64,000 bases of DNA from positions 1 through 64,000 of the forward strand of contig NZ_CAUI01000021.1 in assembly GCF_000350165.1 (NCBI RefSeq), given 5' to 3'. The notes beneath the pieces are model-generated. The model was not told the origin of the DNA. It was given only the letters and a program-made list of their open reading frames with translations, and made no database searches. The position numbers were made by a program, and so were the translations under genes. This stretch comes from Halanaerobium saccharolyticum subsp. saccharolyticum DSM 6643. Lineage in GTDB: Bacteria > Bacillota > Halanaerobiia > Halanaerobiales > Halanaerobiaceae. Numbering within the stretch: position 1 is the stretch's first letter; each line of letters opens with the position of its first letter. This document shows positions 38,802-48,167 of the stretch, one piece after another.

Positions 38802-39107
38802 ATGAAAAAACTTTATCGTTCCCGAAAAAACAAAAAAGTTGGTGGAGTCTGTGGTGGAATAGCAGAATACTTTGACCTTGACCCAACTCTGGTTCGTTTG
38901 GGAGCAGTAATTTTAATATTTATCTGGGGAGCAGGCCTTATGGCTTACATTGTAGCCTGGGCCATCATACCAGAAAGACCAGAACACATAGATGTTGATT
39001 ATGATATAAGCTCTGAGCCAGTGTATGAAGAACAGGAAAAAGAGGAAAGCAATTCTGATCAGGACAAAAATGGTAATGATGATGACTCCAAATATTATGA
39101 TATTTAG
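38802..39107 (+). CDS. PspC-domain membrane protein
   Basis: At 101 aa the PspC domain is clear: [37 protein letters not shown], then a second helix ([13 protein letters not shown]). The C-terminal 35 residues are acidic and Asp/Glu/Ser-rich. PspC proteins are linked to envelope stress. AGAGGTGA precedes the ATG. It is convergent with the primosome operon, sharing the terminator at 39115-39142. Confidence 0.92.
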   Translation: MKKLYRSRKNKKVGGVCGGIAEYFDLDPTLVRLGAVILIFIWGAGLMAYIVAWAIIPERPEHIDVDYDISSEPVYEEQEKEESNSDQDKNGNDDDSKYYDI

Positions 39108-39114
39108 CAGCAAA

Positions 39115-39142
39115 AAAACTCCAGCTTAGTGGCTGGAGTTTT
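39115..39142. terminator. bidirectional terminator between pspC and the primosome operon
   Basis: AAAACTCCAGC pairs with GCTGGAGTTTT around TTAGTG. A-runs and T-runs flank the stem on both sides, so it can work in either direction. Confidence 0.85.
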
Positions 39143-39190
39143 CAACTTCAACATAAATATAATTTGAGTGCTTCCCGGTGCGTATACGCT

Positions 39191-39385
39191 TTAAAAATCA
39201 CTTTTAGGAAAAATCTCATGTAATCGTTTTTTAAATTCATCTGGAGCAAAGCTTTGATAATTTTCAACTAATTTCATAACCTCTTTTAATTGTTGATCAC
39301 TAATTTCTCCTTTTTCATTGAGGCGGCGATAGGCGTTTGCAAAAGAAAGAACCAGTTTTAAATCTAAACTGCCTAAATTAGCCAT
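39191..39385 (-). CDS. 64-aa helical protein of unknown function after dnaB
   Basis: The protein has 64 aa from ATG 39385, which overlaps the dnaB stop in ATGGCTAA; GGAAGGA about 10 nt upstream is a plausible ribosome-binding site. The sequence (for example LDLKLVLSFANAYRRLNEKGEISDQQ) is predicted largely helical, with no membrane segment. An in-frame extension further into dnaB looks like a shadow. I do not recognise a family. The overlap suggests translational coupling to the replicative helicase. Confidence 0.65.
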   Translation of the reverse strand: MANLGSLDLKLVLSFANAYRRLNEKGEISDQQLKEVMKLVENYQSFAPDEFKKRLHEIFPKSDF

Positions 39386-40760
39386 GGGGAATCGTTCCTT
39401 CCAGTGATAGATTTTCCGGATCAACAAAGCGAATAAATTCTTCTTCAAAAAAGAGTTTTATTGCTCCAGTTTGACCTGTACGCTGCTTAGCAATAATTAT
39501 ATCTGTGTCACTTTCTGTACCTTCGGCCTCAGCTTCTTCGCGGGCTTTGGCAGAGGTATGCGCATGACGATAAAGGAAAATAACACCATCAGCAACCTCC
39601 TCAATATTACCGGAGTCTCTTAAATCAGATAAAACAGGTCTTTTATCCTGACGGCTTGTAAAACTACGAGAAATCTGCGAAATTAGAATAACAGGTATAT
39701 CAAGTTCCGAAGCTAAATTTCTAAGCTGTAGTACAATTTGACCAACAGCACGCGAAGTGTTTTGGGCATGTTCTTCTGGCAGCTGAATCATCTGCAGGTA
39801 ATCAACAATAGCTAAATCTAGGCCATCCATTTGAGCCTTAAATTTCCGTAATCGAGCTCTTATTTGAGCAGTATTGAGTCCGCGCTCATCAGAAATCATT
39901 AAAGGCAGCTCATGTAAATTATCTAGAGCTTTGGAAACTCGTTGGTCTTCTTCATCATTGGTTTCTCCTTGAGTATATTTCCAGGCATTAACCTGAGATT
40001 CCTGGACAACCATTCTATCTACAACTTCAGTTGCATCCATCTCAAGTGAAATTACAGCAACCTTAGCCTTTCTTTTTAAAACATTTTTAGCAATGTTAAT
40101 AGCAAAAGCTGTTTTTCCCATAGAGGTGGAAGCCGCAATGACAGTTAAATGACCTCTTTTAAAACCTCCAATTAGATTATCAAGAGAAATAAAACCACTG
40201 CGTAAACCAACATCCGCCTTTTTATGTTTACGATCCATGTAGTTGGAAAAAGATTCCATAAGGACTTCTTCCATATTGTAGATATGTTTTTCTAAGTCAT
40301 TACTTTCATTTGTTGCTTGAAAAATTATCTCTTGAGCGCGAGCCTGATAATCATCAATTGTTAAATCATTAGCTTGAGTCAATTCCTGCAGCTTATTTGA
40401 TGCTCTTTTTAAAAGTGAGCGCTGATAATCCTTTTTAATTAAATCAATTGTTGGCTTTAGCTCATCTATAGTATTAAAACCAGAAGTAAGCCTTTCTATG
40501 ATTTCTTCAGCCTGATCAACAGCGTTCTGGTTCTGAAGATCTATTAATAGTTTTGTTCGGGAAATTTGATTATCCTGCTGGTATTGTTTTAGTAATAGAT
40601 CAAAAATAATTTGAGCCTGAGGATCAAGAAAATGTTTGACCTCAAGTAGATCAGCAACTTCATCAATTTTATCAGGATACTGCAGCAGGATGCCTAGTAG
40701 CTGATATTCATTTTTATTATATCTATCATCTTTTTTTACACTTTGTACTTTTGCTGACAT
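39378..40760 (-). CDS. dnaB: replicative DNA helicase DnaB
   Basis: This is the hexameric fork helicase. The N-terminal domain (NEYQLLGILLQYPDKIDEV) and the RecA-like C-terminal domain are both present, with Walker A ASTSMGKTAFAIN and Walker B LAIVDYLQMIQ; QISRSFTSRQDKRPVLSDLRDSGNIEEVAD is conserved. At 460 aa it is normal. Unusually for a Firmicute it sits behind its loader genes rather than after rplI. It starts 2 bp after dnaI. Confidence 0.96.
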   Translation of the reverse strand: MSAKVQSVKKDDRYNKNEYQLLGILLQYPDKIDEVADLLEVKHFLDPQAQIIFDLLLKQYQQDNQISRTKLLIDLQNQNAVDQAEEIIERLTSGFNTIDELKPTIDLIKKDYQRSLLKRASNKLQELTQANDLTIDDYQARAQEIIFQATNESNDLEKHIYNMEEVLMESFSNYMDRKHKKADVGLRSGFISLDNLIGGFKRGHLTVIAASTSMGKTAFAINIAKNVLKRKAKVAVISLEMDATEVVDRMVVQESQVNAWKYTQGETNDEEDQRVSKALDNLHELPLMISDERGLNTAQIRARLRKFKAQMDGLDLAIVDYLQMIQLPEEHAQNTSRAVGQIVLQLRNLASELDIPVILISQISRSFTSRQDKRPVLSDLRDSGNIEEVADGVIFLYRHAHTSAKAREEAEAEGTESDTDIIIAKQRTGQTGAIKLFFEEEFIRFVDPENLSLEGTIPHG

Positions 40761-40762
40761 AA

Positions 40763-41785
40763 TTAGGCCTCCTGTCTTTCTTCAATTTTTTTAACTCGTA
40801 CATTACCTGCAAGTTCTAAATATTTATTCATTTCTAAAAGACGCTGAAAAATACGCTCTCCCATTACTGGGAAACGATTTTTTAAATTTTTAACTGAATA
40901 ATTTGTTGATAAAATAATAGGTTTTTCCTCTCTGTAGCGGTGATCAATAATTTGATAAAGGGTAGAAGATGCAAATTCTGTTGCTTTTTCTGTCCCCAGA
41001 TCATCTATTAAAAGTACAGGTATTTGTTGAACTGTACTTAAAATTTGTTTTTCGTCGGCCTCAGGACTATCCTGATTATAGCTGCTCCTTATTTTCTGGA
41101 GCAGATCTGAATAAACTATATAGCGAAAATGAATACCCCGATCAATTAAAGCATTGGCAATAGATCCCAAAAGGTATGATTTGCCACTTCCTATTGGTCC
41201 TTCAATAATAAGACCTTGGCTGATACCATCTGAATTAAATTTTTGGACAAAAGAAGAAGCTAAACTATATATTTTCTGGGCATTTTCACGGTAGTTCATG
41301 CCGCTATCAGTTATTAAATCAGCTTCATAGTAGTTCAAATTGGCATTAGCAAAGGTAGCTGTGTGTAGGTGGCGGGGTAAATTACCATTTTTTTGTTTTC
41401 GTTTTCTTAAATCACTTTTAGCACAGCTGCAAACAAGATACTGATTGTTTCTGTAAATGCGGCCAGTATCATGACATTTTTCACAGTCCCAGTTAGGCTC
41501 TTTATAGTCTAGAGGAATATCGTGTTTTTTAAGAAGCTCGTGATAGTGAGATTCAAGATGATCAATTTCATTTTTTAATTCTTCAATTGAATTTTGCTCA
41601 TTTTTTTCTTGGCTGAATAAGCCAACTTTTAGCATTTTATATTCTCTTTTGAGGGAATTCAAATAACTATATGCCTGCTTAACATCAGGATATTGGTTAT
41701 GAATTTTTTGTATTCTTTTTTCAGCTTCTAAGTATTTTTCTCTGGCCTTACCCTGATATTTATTTGAATTAAACTGTAGTGGCAT
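40763..41785 (-). CDS. dnaI: helicase loader, DnaI/DnaC-type AAA+ ATPase
   Basis: This loads DnaB at the origin and at restart forks. The N-terminal half has a zinc cluster (CEKCHDTG at about 105-112 and CSCA) as in B. subtilis DnaI. The AAA+ half has Walker A GPIGSGKSYLL, Walker B VLLIDDLGTE and the arginine-finger region (NRFPVMGERIFQRL). At 340 aa it is somewhat longer than DnaI. It is between the DnaD-like gene and dnaB. Confidence 0.9.
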   Translation of the reverse strand: MPLQFNSNKYQGKAREKYLEAEKRIQKIHNQYPDVKQAYSYLNSLKREYKMLKVGLFSQEKNEQNSIEELKNEIDHLESHYHELLKKHDIPLDYKEPNWDCEKCHDTGRIYRNNQYLVCSCAKSDLRKRKQKNGNLPRHLHTATFANANLNYYEADLITDSGMNYRENAQKIYSLASSFVQKFNSDGISQGLIIEGPIGSGKSYLLGSIANALIDRGIHFRYIVYSDLLQKIRSSYNQDSPEADEKQILSTVQQIPVLLIDDLGTEKATEFASSTLYQIIDHRYREEKPIILSTNYSVKNLKNRFPVMGERIFQRLLEMNKYLELAGNVRVKKIEERQEA

Positions 41786-41843
41786 AATCTATCCCCTTTC
41801 CAAATTTTGTGCAGATACCATTTGTCGATTTAAGAAATTATTT

Positions 41844-42968
41844 TTATTCTTTATATTTATCGAAATCAATGAAAAAATCCTTCCATTTGTAATTATCCTT
41901 ATTTTCATCTGAATTTTTTGTTTTAGATTTATCAGCTTTGTTTTTATCTTCTTTTTTATTTTTGTTTTTAGAAGTGTTTTGATCTCGTTGGTCGGGTTCA
42001 GAAGATTTTTGGTCCATTTCTTTCTGCAGCCAGCGTCTAAAATCAGCAAGGCTGCTGATACCGAGTTCTTTAATTGGATTAATAAAATTATCTTCAACAT
42101 ATTTTAAAGAAGGCTGACCGTCTCTTTTGCGGCGTACAGCTTCTCTAATTGCAGCAAGAGCAAGTTCTTTGCTTAAAGCCTGCTCTCCACTTAACCAGCT
42201 CTGAAAAGTTTTTAGTTGAGCTGTATTAGAAGAAAAAGACCTAATACCATAGGCGCGGGCTAGTTCTTTAGTTTCTCGATGTAGTTTATCTTGTTTTTGT
42301 AATTTTTCATAAGTTGTAATTTCTTCTTGATACCAGTTATCTATAATAGCTTTTAAATAGGCATAAGCACCCTGAAGATGATCACTTCCACCCTGGCGTT
42401 TAAGCCATTTATCAACTCTGCGAACTAACTCTTTAAGCATCTTATTTTCGAAATCATTGAGCCAGCTTTTTATTTCTTCTCGACGATGTATATTTCTATT
42501 ATTAGGTGGTAAAAAAGAGATTAAAGCCGCAGCAATCTCATTTTCAGAAGCGGAATTACTGTTAATCAACTGTTTTCTTACTTCTGATCCAGCTCCAGCT
42601 GTAGAAACATTTGTAAACTGCTCTGATTCTTCTTTTTTCTCAATAACAGCTTTTAAATTTAAATAAGAATTAAAAAAACTTTCTCCTTCAGCAGTTTCAC
42701 GATTAATAATTCCGGTCACAGCTAAATTAGAAATTATTTTTCTGAGATTTTTTATTTTAAGGCCAAGAGCTCCGGCTGCCAGAGGTAATTCAATTTCTAT
42801 TTCATTGTCTTCTTTAAGGTGAGTTAAAAGATAAATTAAAACCTTAGTTTCGTCACCAGAAAATTGACGCAAAAACCCTTTTTCAATTAAACTGTCCCCA
42901 AAAGTTAAAAGTTGTCTACTCTCAGGTTCACTTAAATCTATATTTTTTTTATAATAAATTTTCTTCAT
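41844..42968 (-). CDS. DnaD-domain primosome protein
   Basis: At 374 aa it has an N-terminal winged-helix-like region (about 35-95) and a DnaD/DnaB_2-type helical part with AYAYLKAIIDNWYQEEITTYEKL (about 205-230) and a second related stretch (PSLKYVEDNFINPIKELG). A very lysine/asparagine-rich linker (about 325-360) follows, ending YKWKDFFIDFDKYKE. It leads the operon with dnaI and dnaB, so it probably recruits the loader as DnaD/DnaB do in B. subtilis. The identity is by pattern and context. Confidence 0.75.
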   Translation of the reverse strand: MKKIYYKKNIDLSEPESRQLLTFGDSLIEKGFLRQFSGDETKVLIYLLTHLKEDNEIEIELPLAAGALGLKIKNLRKIISNLAVTGIINRETAEGESFFNSYLNLKAVIEKKEESEQFTNVSTAGAGSEVRKQLINSNSASENEIAAALISFLPPNNRNIHRREEIKSWLNDFENKMLKELVRRVDKWLKRQGGSDHLQGAYAYLKAIIDNWYQEEITTYEKLQKQDKLHRETKELARAYGIRSFSSNTAQLKTFQSWLSGEQALSKELALAAIREAVRRKRDGQPSLKYVEDNFINPIKELGISSLADFRRWLQKEMDQKSSEPDQRDQNTSKNKNKKEDKNKADKSKTKNSDENKDNYKWKDFFIDFDKYKE

Positions 42969-43276
42969 TTTATCACCGTCAACCCTTCAGAAATTAAATT
43001 CTTATTATCATTATATCAGATTTGAGAGATTTTTTAAGAGAAATCCAATAAATTTCTTAACTGCAGTTAATAATTATATGTGTTATTGACTTAAAATTCA
43101 ACTACAGAGGCTGATAATCTTGACAGCACCTACTGCATCTGCTAATATTAAACTGAAAAAAAGAGAATAACTTAATTTATGGCTTATCAGCACTAAAAAT
43201 GACGAAATAAGCCTAATATTAATTTAAAAGTAAATATAAACTAAATAAGGAAAAAAAAGAAAGGGAGATTATTTAT
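42969..43276. promoter_or_regulatory. divergent promoter region, primosome operon / purB
   Basis: The 308 bases hold no gene. The purB promoter is TTGACA (43120-43125), a 17-bp spacer, TAATAT (43143-43148). The purB leader contains a hairpin with GGCTTAT (43183-43189) pairing with ATAAGCC about 20 bases later, a possible regulatory stem. No purine riboswitch core was recognised. The dnaD-side promoter is not obvious in the AT-rich left part. Confidence 0.65.
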
Positions 43277-44575
43277 ATGCTTTCAAGATATAGTAGAGCA
43301 GAGATGGAAAATATCTGGAGTGAGGAAAACAAATACGAAATTTGGCTTGAAATTGAACTAGCTATTTTAAAGGCAAGAGCTGAGCTAGGAGAAATACCAA
43401 TTAGTGCAGCCGAAAAAGTTGAAAAAGAAGCTGAAGTTAATCTAAAAAGAATCAAAGAAATTGAAGCTAAAACACGTCATGACATGATTGCTTTTATTGA
43501 AGGGGTTTCTGAAAAATTGGGCGAGGAATCTCGTTTTATACATGAGGGAGTTACTTCTTCAGATATTAAGGATACTGCTCGTTCTATTCAAATGCAGCAG
43601 GCCTGCAAAATAATTTTAGAAGATTTAGAGAAAGTACATAATGTATTAGCCGAAAAAGCATTGGCTGCTAAAGATACAATAATGGTGGGAAGAACTCATG
43701 GGGTTCATGCAGAGCCAATAACCTGGGGCTTAAAACTTCTAAACTGGTATCAGGAAATCGAGAGACAGATTAAGCGTTTTAAACAACTGGAAGAGGTGGT
43801 TGCTGTTGGACAAATTTCGGGAGCAGTTGGTACTTTTGCTACTATTGATCCAGCAGTTGAAAAAAGGGTATGTGAAATATTAGGTTTAAAAAATGCTGTA
43901 GTCAGTTCTCAGATTTTGCAGAGAGACAGACATGCTGATTTTATAGAACGAATTGCACTTGCAGCAGCTTCTATAGAAAAATTTTCTACAGAAATTAGAA
44001 ATCTCCAGCGGACTGATATTTTAGAGGTGGAAGAAGGATTTCGCAAGGGGCAAAAAGGTTCTTCTGCCATGCCTCATAAAAAAAATCCTATAGTTTGTGA
44101 GCGCTTAAGTGGGCTGGCCCGGGTTATTCGTGGTAATGTGGTTCCGGCCTTAGAAAATATCACTCTCTGGCATGAAAGAGATTTAACTCATTCTTCAGTT
44201 GAGAGGGTAATCCTGCCAGATAGTGCAATTTTATTAGATTATATGCTTTATAAATTTAAGGGTGTGATTGAAGAGTTGGTAGTTAATGAAGATAATATGA
44301 AATTAAATCTTGAAAAGACTTTGGGCCTAACTTTTTCTCAACGTCTAATGTTGGCTTTAGTTGAAAAAGGACTTCGTCGTGAAGAAGCTTACGAACTAGC
44401 ACAGCGAAATGCGATGACTGCCTGGGAAGAAAAAAAGGAATATAAAAAATTAATTGCTGCTGACCAAGAAATTAGTAAATATTTAAGTAATGAGGAGCTT
44501 GAAAGAATTTTTGACTGGCAGGTTTATCTTAAAAATATTGATCAAATTTTTAAGCGCACCGGTCTTTTAGAGTAA
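43277..44575 (+). CDS. purB: adenylosuccinate lyase
   Basis: This catalyses two steps of purine synthesis (SAICAR to AICAR, and adenylosuccinate to AMP). The fumarase/aspartase signature KGSSAMPHKKNPIVCER, the catalytic HGVHAEP segment and the N-terminal MLSRYSRAEMENIWSEENKY are clear. At 432 aa the length is normal. AAAGGGAG precedes the ATG. Confidence 0.97.
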   Translation: MLSRYSRAEMENIWSEENKYEIWLEIELAILKARAELGEIPISAAEKVEKEAEVNLKRIKEIEAKTRHDMIAFIEGVSEKLGEESRFIHEGVTSSDIKDTARSIQMQQACKIILEDLEKVHNVLAEKALAAKDTIMVGRTHGVHAEPITWGLKLLNWYQEIERQIKRFKQLEEVVAVGQISGAVGTFATIDPAVEKRVCEILGLKNAVVSSQILQRDRHADFIERIALAAASIEKFSTEIRNLQRTDILEVEEGFRKGQKGSSAMPHKKNPIVCERLSGLARVIRGNVVPALENITLWHERDLTHSSVERVILPDSAILLDYMLYKFKGVIEELVVNEDNMKLNLEKTLGLTFSQRLMLALVEKGLRREEAYELAQRNAMTAWEEKKEYKKLIAADQEISKYLSNEELERIFDWQVYLKNIDQIFKRTGLLE

Positions 44576-44656
44576 GAAGAGTAAGAAAAGATGCACTTTA
44601 CGCAAATCTTTGTTAAACTATAGTTAAGAGATAATAAATATGTGAGGAGAATTCAA

Positions 44657-45928
44657 ATGTCTAATAAAATAGTTGTTGGTGCACAATGGGGAGATGAAGG
44701 TAAGGGTAAAATTACTGATATGCTTGCCAAAACTGCTGATTTAGTAGTTCGTTATGGTGGCGGTAATAATGCTGGCCATACTGTAATAGTTGGAGAAAAC
44801 AAATTTGAACTGCATTTAATACCCTCGGGAATTTTATATGAAGATAAGAAATCTGTACTTGGTGGTGGAGTAGTAATAGATCCAGAGGCCATGGTTGAGG
44901 AAATGGATGGTTTAGAAGAAAGAGGGATTTCTTTAGCTAATCTTTATATATCAGAGACTGCTCATGTTATTATGCCTTATCACAGAAGGCTCGATGCTTT
45001 AGAGGAAAAAAGAAAAGGTGACAGTAAAATTGGAACTACCGGTAAAGGAATCGGTCCATGTTATACTGATAAAACAGCTCGTCGCGGTATTCGGATAGCT
45101 GATTTATTGGATGAAGGAAGGTTTAGAGCAAAATTAGAAAAAGCATTGGATTACCATAATGAATTATTAGAAAAAGTTTATGATTCCAAAAAGCTAACGG
45201 TAGAAGAGATTATTAAAAATTATCAACCTTATATAGAAAAGTTAAGACCATATGTAACAAATACTTCTTTGCTGCTGAATGAAGCACATAAAAATAATAA
45301 AAAAATATTTTTTGAAGGTGCACAGGGAACCTTGCTTGATATAGATTATGGTACATATCCATTTGTTACTTCTTCTAATCCAACAGCAGGTGGAGTCTGC
45401 ACCGGAAGTGGAATGGGACCAACAACTATTGATGATGTAATAGGTGTTACTAAAGCTTACTTAACAAGAGTTGGAGCTGGACCATTTCCTACAGAATTAG
45501 ATAATGAATGGGGAAAATTTTTAAGAGATAAAGGTCATGAATATGGAGTAACAACAGGTCGTCCTCGGAGATGTGGTTGGCTTGATATTCCTATTTTAAA
45601 ACATGCAGTTAGAGTTAATGGACTAACCGAGATAGCTTTAACTAAAATAGATGTTTTAACTGGTCTGGATGAAATCAAAGTATGTACAGCTTATAAACAC
45701 GGAGAAGAAGTTGTAGAAGAATTCCCACCTTATTTAGAAAGCGAAATTCCTTATGAGCCAATTTATGAAAAATGGCCCGGTTGGGAAGAAGATATTACAA
45801 ACATTAGAGATTACGATCAACTTCCTGAAAATGCAAAAAAATATATAAAAAGAATAGAGGAATTAATTGGAATCCCGGCCAAAATAATTAGTGTTGGACC
45901 CGGTCGGAAACAAGCAATCATTAGATAA
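44657..45928 (+). CDS. purA: adenylosuccinate synthetase
   Basis: This GTP-dependent enzyme converts IMP plus aspartate to adenylosuccinate, the substrate of PurB. The P-loop GAQWGDEGKGK, GNNAGHTV, and TTGRPRRCGWLD are intact. ATG 44657 follows AGGAG and gives 423 aa; five extra codons upstream are less likely. It lies 81 bp after purB and 22 bp before purD. Confidence 0.97.
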   Translation: MSNKIVVGAQWGDEGKGKITDMLAKTADLVVRYGGGNNAGHTVIVGENKFELHLIPSGILYEDKKSVLGGGVVIDPEAMVEEMDGLEERGISLANLYISETAHVIMPYHRRLDALEEKRKGDSKIGTTGKGIGPCYTDKTARRGIRIADLLDEGRFRAKLEKALDYHNELLEKVYDSKKLTVEEIIKNYQPYIEKLRPYVTNTSLLLNEAHKNNKKIFFEGAQGTLLDIDYGTYPFVTSSNPTAGGVCTGSGMGPTTIDDVIGVTKAYLTRVGAGPFPTELDNEWGKFLRDKGHEYGVTTGRPRRCGWLDIPILKHAVRVNGLTEIALTKIDVLTGLDEIKVCTAYKHGEEVVEEFPPYLESEIPYEPIYEKWPGWEEDITNIRDYDQLPENAKKYIKRIEELIGIPAKIISVGPGRKQAIIR

Positions 45929-45950
45929 ATATTATTGAGGAGGATCGGTT

Positions 45951-47243
45951 ATGAAGGTATTAATAGTAGGAAATGGAGGCAGAGAGCATGCCTTAGCCTG
46001 GAAACTTTATCAGAGTGATAATGTTGATAAAATTTATGCAGCGCCAGGTAATGATGGTATGTTAGAAATTGCAGAAAGAGTAGAAATTAAAGCAAATGAC
46101 ATAGAAAGCTTAGCAAAATTTGCTAAGGAAAAAGAAATAGGAATGACTGTAGTTGGCCCCGAAGAACCACTTGTTGCAGGGATTGTCGATTATTTTGTCG
46201 AACGGGGTATACCGATCTTTGGACCTAAAAAACAGGCAGCATTATTGGAAGGTAGTAAAGCATTTGCTAAAGATATTTTAAATAAATATGATATACCAAC
46301 AGGTGAATATGAGGTCTTTACTGATCCTGATAATGCCCTTAATTATTTAGAAAATGCAGAATATCCACTTGTAATCAAAGCTAATGGTCTTGCAGGAGGT
46401 AAAGGAGTAATAGTTGCTTCTAATTATCAGGATTCTCAAGATGCTGTTGCTAGAATTATGGAAGACAAAGCTTTTGGAGATGCGGGAGATAGAATTGTAG
46501 TAGAAGATTTTATTGAAGGAGAAGAGGTTTCAATTTTTGCTCTGACTGATGGGCAGACAATATTACCTGTAACCAGTACTAGAGAGCATAAAGCTATTTT
46601 TGAAGGAGAAGAAGGCCCAAACACTGGTGGTATGGGTTCGTATTCCCCTTCGCCATATGTTGATGCAGAAATGATGGATAAGATCTGCAGAGAAATTTTG
46701 CGACCGACTCTTCACGCACTTAATAGTGAGGGGATAGATTACAGAGGAGTAATGCATGTTGGTATAATTTTAACTGAAAGTGGGCCTAAAGTAATTGATT
46801 ATAATGCTCGTTTTGGGGATCCAGAAACTCAAGTTATTATGCCCCTATTAGCTGAAGATTTGATTGAGTTAATGCAGAAGACTAATGATGTTAAATTAAA
46901 ATATAAAAAGGAAATAGAAATTTATGATAGTGATGCAGTGTGTGTTGTACTTGCTTCAGCAGGTTATCCATTAACTTATAAAACAGGATATGAAATAAAA
47001 GGTCTTGAAAACTTAAAATATCATGATGACTTAATAGTCTTTCATTCTGGAACTAAATTTGAGAATGGCAAATATTATACTGACAGTGGTCGGGTAATCG
47101 GGATGACAGTAGTTGGAGAAGGTATACTAAGTGTAATAGATACTGTTTATAATTATATTAATGATGTAGAATTTAAAGATATGCATTATAGAACAGATAT
47201 AGGATTTACTATTTCTGATGTACCAGATATCTCAGTGGACTAA
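45951..47243 (+). CDS. purD: phosphoribosylamine-glycine ligase
   Basis: This is the ATP-grasp GAR synthetase, second step of purine synthesis. The start MKVLIVGNGGREHALAWKL, the ATP-grasp loop KANGLAGGKGV and the metal-binding DYNARFGDPETQ are seen. At 430 aa it is normal. GAGGAGGAT precedes the ATG. It uses glycine, as does the gcv operon. Other purine genes are not in this window. Confidence 0.97.
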   Translation: MKVLIVGNGGREHALAWKLYQSDNVDKIYAAPGNDGMLEIAERVEIKANDIESLAKFAKEKEIGMTVVGPEEPLVAGIVDYFVERGIPIFGPKKQAALLEGSKAFAKDILNKYDIPTGEYEVFTDPDNALNYLENAEYPLVIKANGLAGGKGVIVASNYQDSQDAVARIMEDKAFGDAGDRIVVEDFIEGEEVSIFALTDGQTILPVTSTREHKAIFEGEEGPNTGGMGSYSPSPYVDAEMMDKICREILRPTLHALNSEGIDYRGVMHVGIILTESGPKVIDYNARFGDPETQVIMPLLAEDLIELMQKTNDVKLKYKKEIEIYDSDAVCVVLASAGYPLTYKTGYEIKGLENLKYHDDLIVFHSGTKFENGKYYTDSGRVIGMTVVGEGILSVIDTVYNYINDVEFKDMHYRTDIGFTISDVPDISVD

Positions 47244-47272
47244 AATTCAAAGGGGTTATTTGTTAAATATAT

Positions 47273-47301
47273 TTGCATTTATCTTCTAGGATTTGTATAA
47301 T
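47273..47301 (+). promoter_or_regulatory. promoter of cysE
   Basis: TTGCAT (47273-47278) and TATAAT (47296-47301) are spaced 17 bp, with TG just before the -10 box (extended -10). Confidence 0.75.
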
Positions 47302-47378
47302 TAACTTGAGTAAATAACTTGGTTTTTAAATAATTAGATATTACCTGTCGATTTATATTGAATTCAGGAGGTAAATAA

Positions 47379-48035
47379 ATGTTTAAAACACTTAAATGTG
47401 ATATTAATGCAATTTTTGATAGAGATCCGGCTGCTGATAATTTGCTAGAAGTAATTTTATCTTATTCTGGTTTGCATGCACTTTTATTTCATCGTTTTTC
47501 CCATTGGTTATATAAAAAAGGATTGCACACTATTCCGCGTTTGATCTCACAGTTTGCAAGGTTCATGACTGGAATTGAGATTCACCCAGGTGCAGAAATC
47601 GGCTGTGGATTCTTTATTGATCATGGTATGGGAGTAGTAATTGGTGAGACTGCTGAAATTGGAGATAATGTGACACTTTTCCAGGGAGTTACTCTCGGTG
47701 GAACTGGTAAAGAAAGAGGTAAAAGACACCCAACAATTGGCAACAATGTAGTTGTTGGAGCCGGAGCTAAGGTTTTAGGCTCAATAACAATTGGTAATGA
47801 TGCAAAGGTTGGAGCAGGTTCTGTAGTTTTAAAGGATGTAGCAGAAAATTCTACAGTAGTTGGTATTCCGGGTAGAGTTGTAAGTAGAGATGGGCGTAAA
47901 GTTCATCCTGAAAGAGATTTAGAACATGCTGATTTACCGGATCCAATTAAAGATAAATTAAGTGAATTGGAAGAAGAATTTTTAAAGTTAAAAAAAGAAA
48001 TTATAACTAAGGATTCATTTGAAGATGTCGGTTAA
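47379..48035 (+). CDS. cysE: serine O-acetyltransferase
   Basis: This makes O-acetylserine for CysK. The N-terminal helical part ([16 protein letters not shown]) is followed by the hexapeptide-repeat left-handed helix ([40 protein letters not shown]). At 218 aa it is the short type common in Firmicutes, with a C-terminal coiled tail. AGGAGGT precedes the ATG. Its partner cysK lies 7 kb away on the other strand. Confidence 0.95.
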   Translation: MFKTLKCDINAIFDRDPAADNLLEVILSYSGLHALLFHRFSHWLYKKGLHTIPRLISQFARFMTGIEIHPGAEIGCGFFIDHGMGVVIGETAEIGDNVTLFQGVTLGGTGKERGKRHPTIGNNVVVGAGAKVLGSITIGNDAKVGAGSVVLKDVAENSTVVGIPGRVVSRDGRKVHPERDLEHADLPDPIKDKLSELEEEFLKLKKEIITKDSFEDVG

Positions 48036-48057
48036 AATTTAAATAAATAATTAAGTC

Positions 48058-48090
48058 AATGACAGTTTCTTGATTGAGCTGTCATTTTTT
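48058..48090 (+). terminator. terminator after cysE
   Basis: AATGACAG (48058-48065) pairs with CTGTCATT (48079-48086), followed by a T-run. Confidence 0.8.
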
Positions 48091-48167
48091 TCTTGCTGTG
48101 ATATAATAAAAGTAGATGTGAAAAATTAACTGAATATTTCAAAATTTTAAATCGAGGAAGTGAAATA

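Noticed and set aside
38695-38886. 63-codon minus-strand frame over the pspC start
   Set aside because: It is antisense to the pspC start and leader, has no ribosome-binding site and no recognisable protein pattern.
41789-42100. 103-codon minus-strand frame overlapping the DnaD-like gene
   Set aside because: It is a shifted-frame shadow of the lysine/asparagine-rich linker region of the DnaD-like gene.
43149-43276. Purine riboswitch in the purB leader
   Set aside because: A GGCTTAT/ATAAGCC hairpin is present, but the conserved purine-aptamer loops are not.
47244-47378. T-box or SAM riboswitch before cysE
   Set aside because: The leader is under 80 nt after the promoter and has no T-box sequence or SAM-aptamer core.
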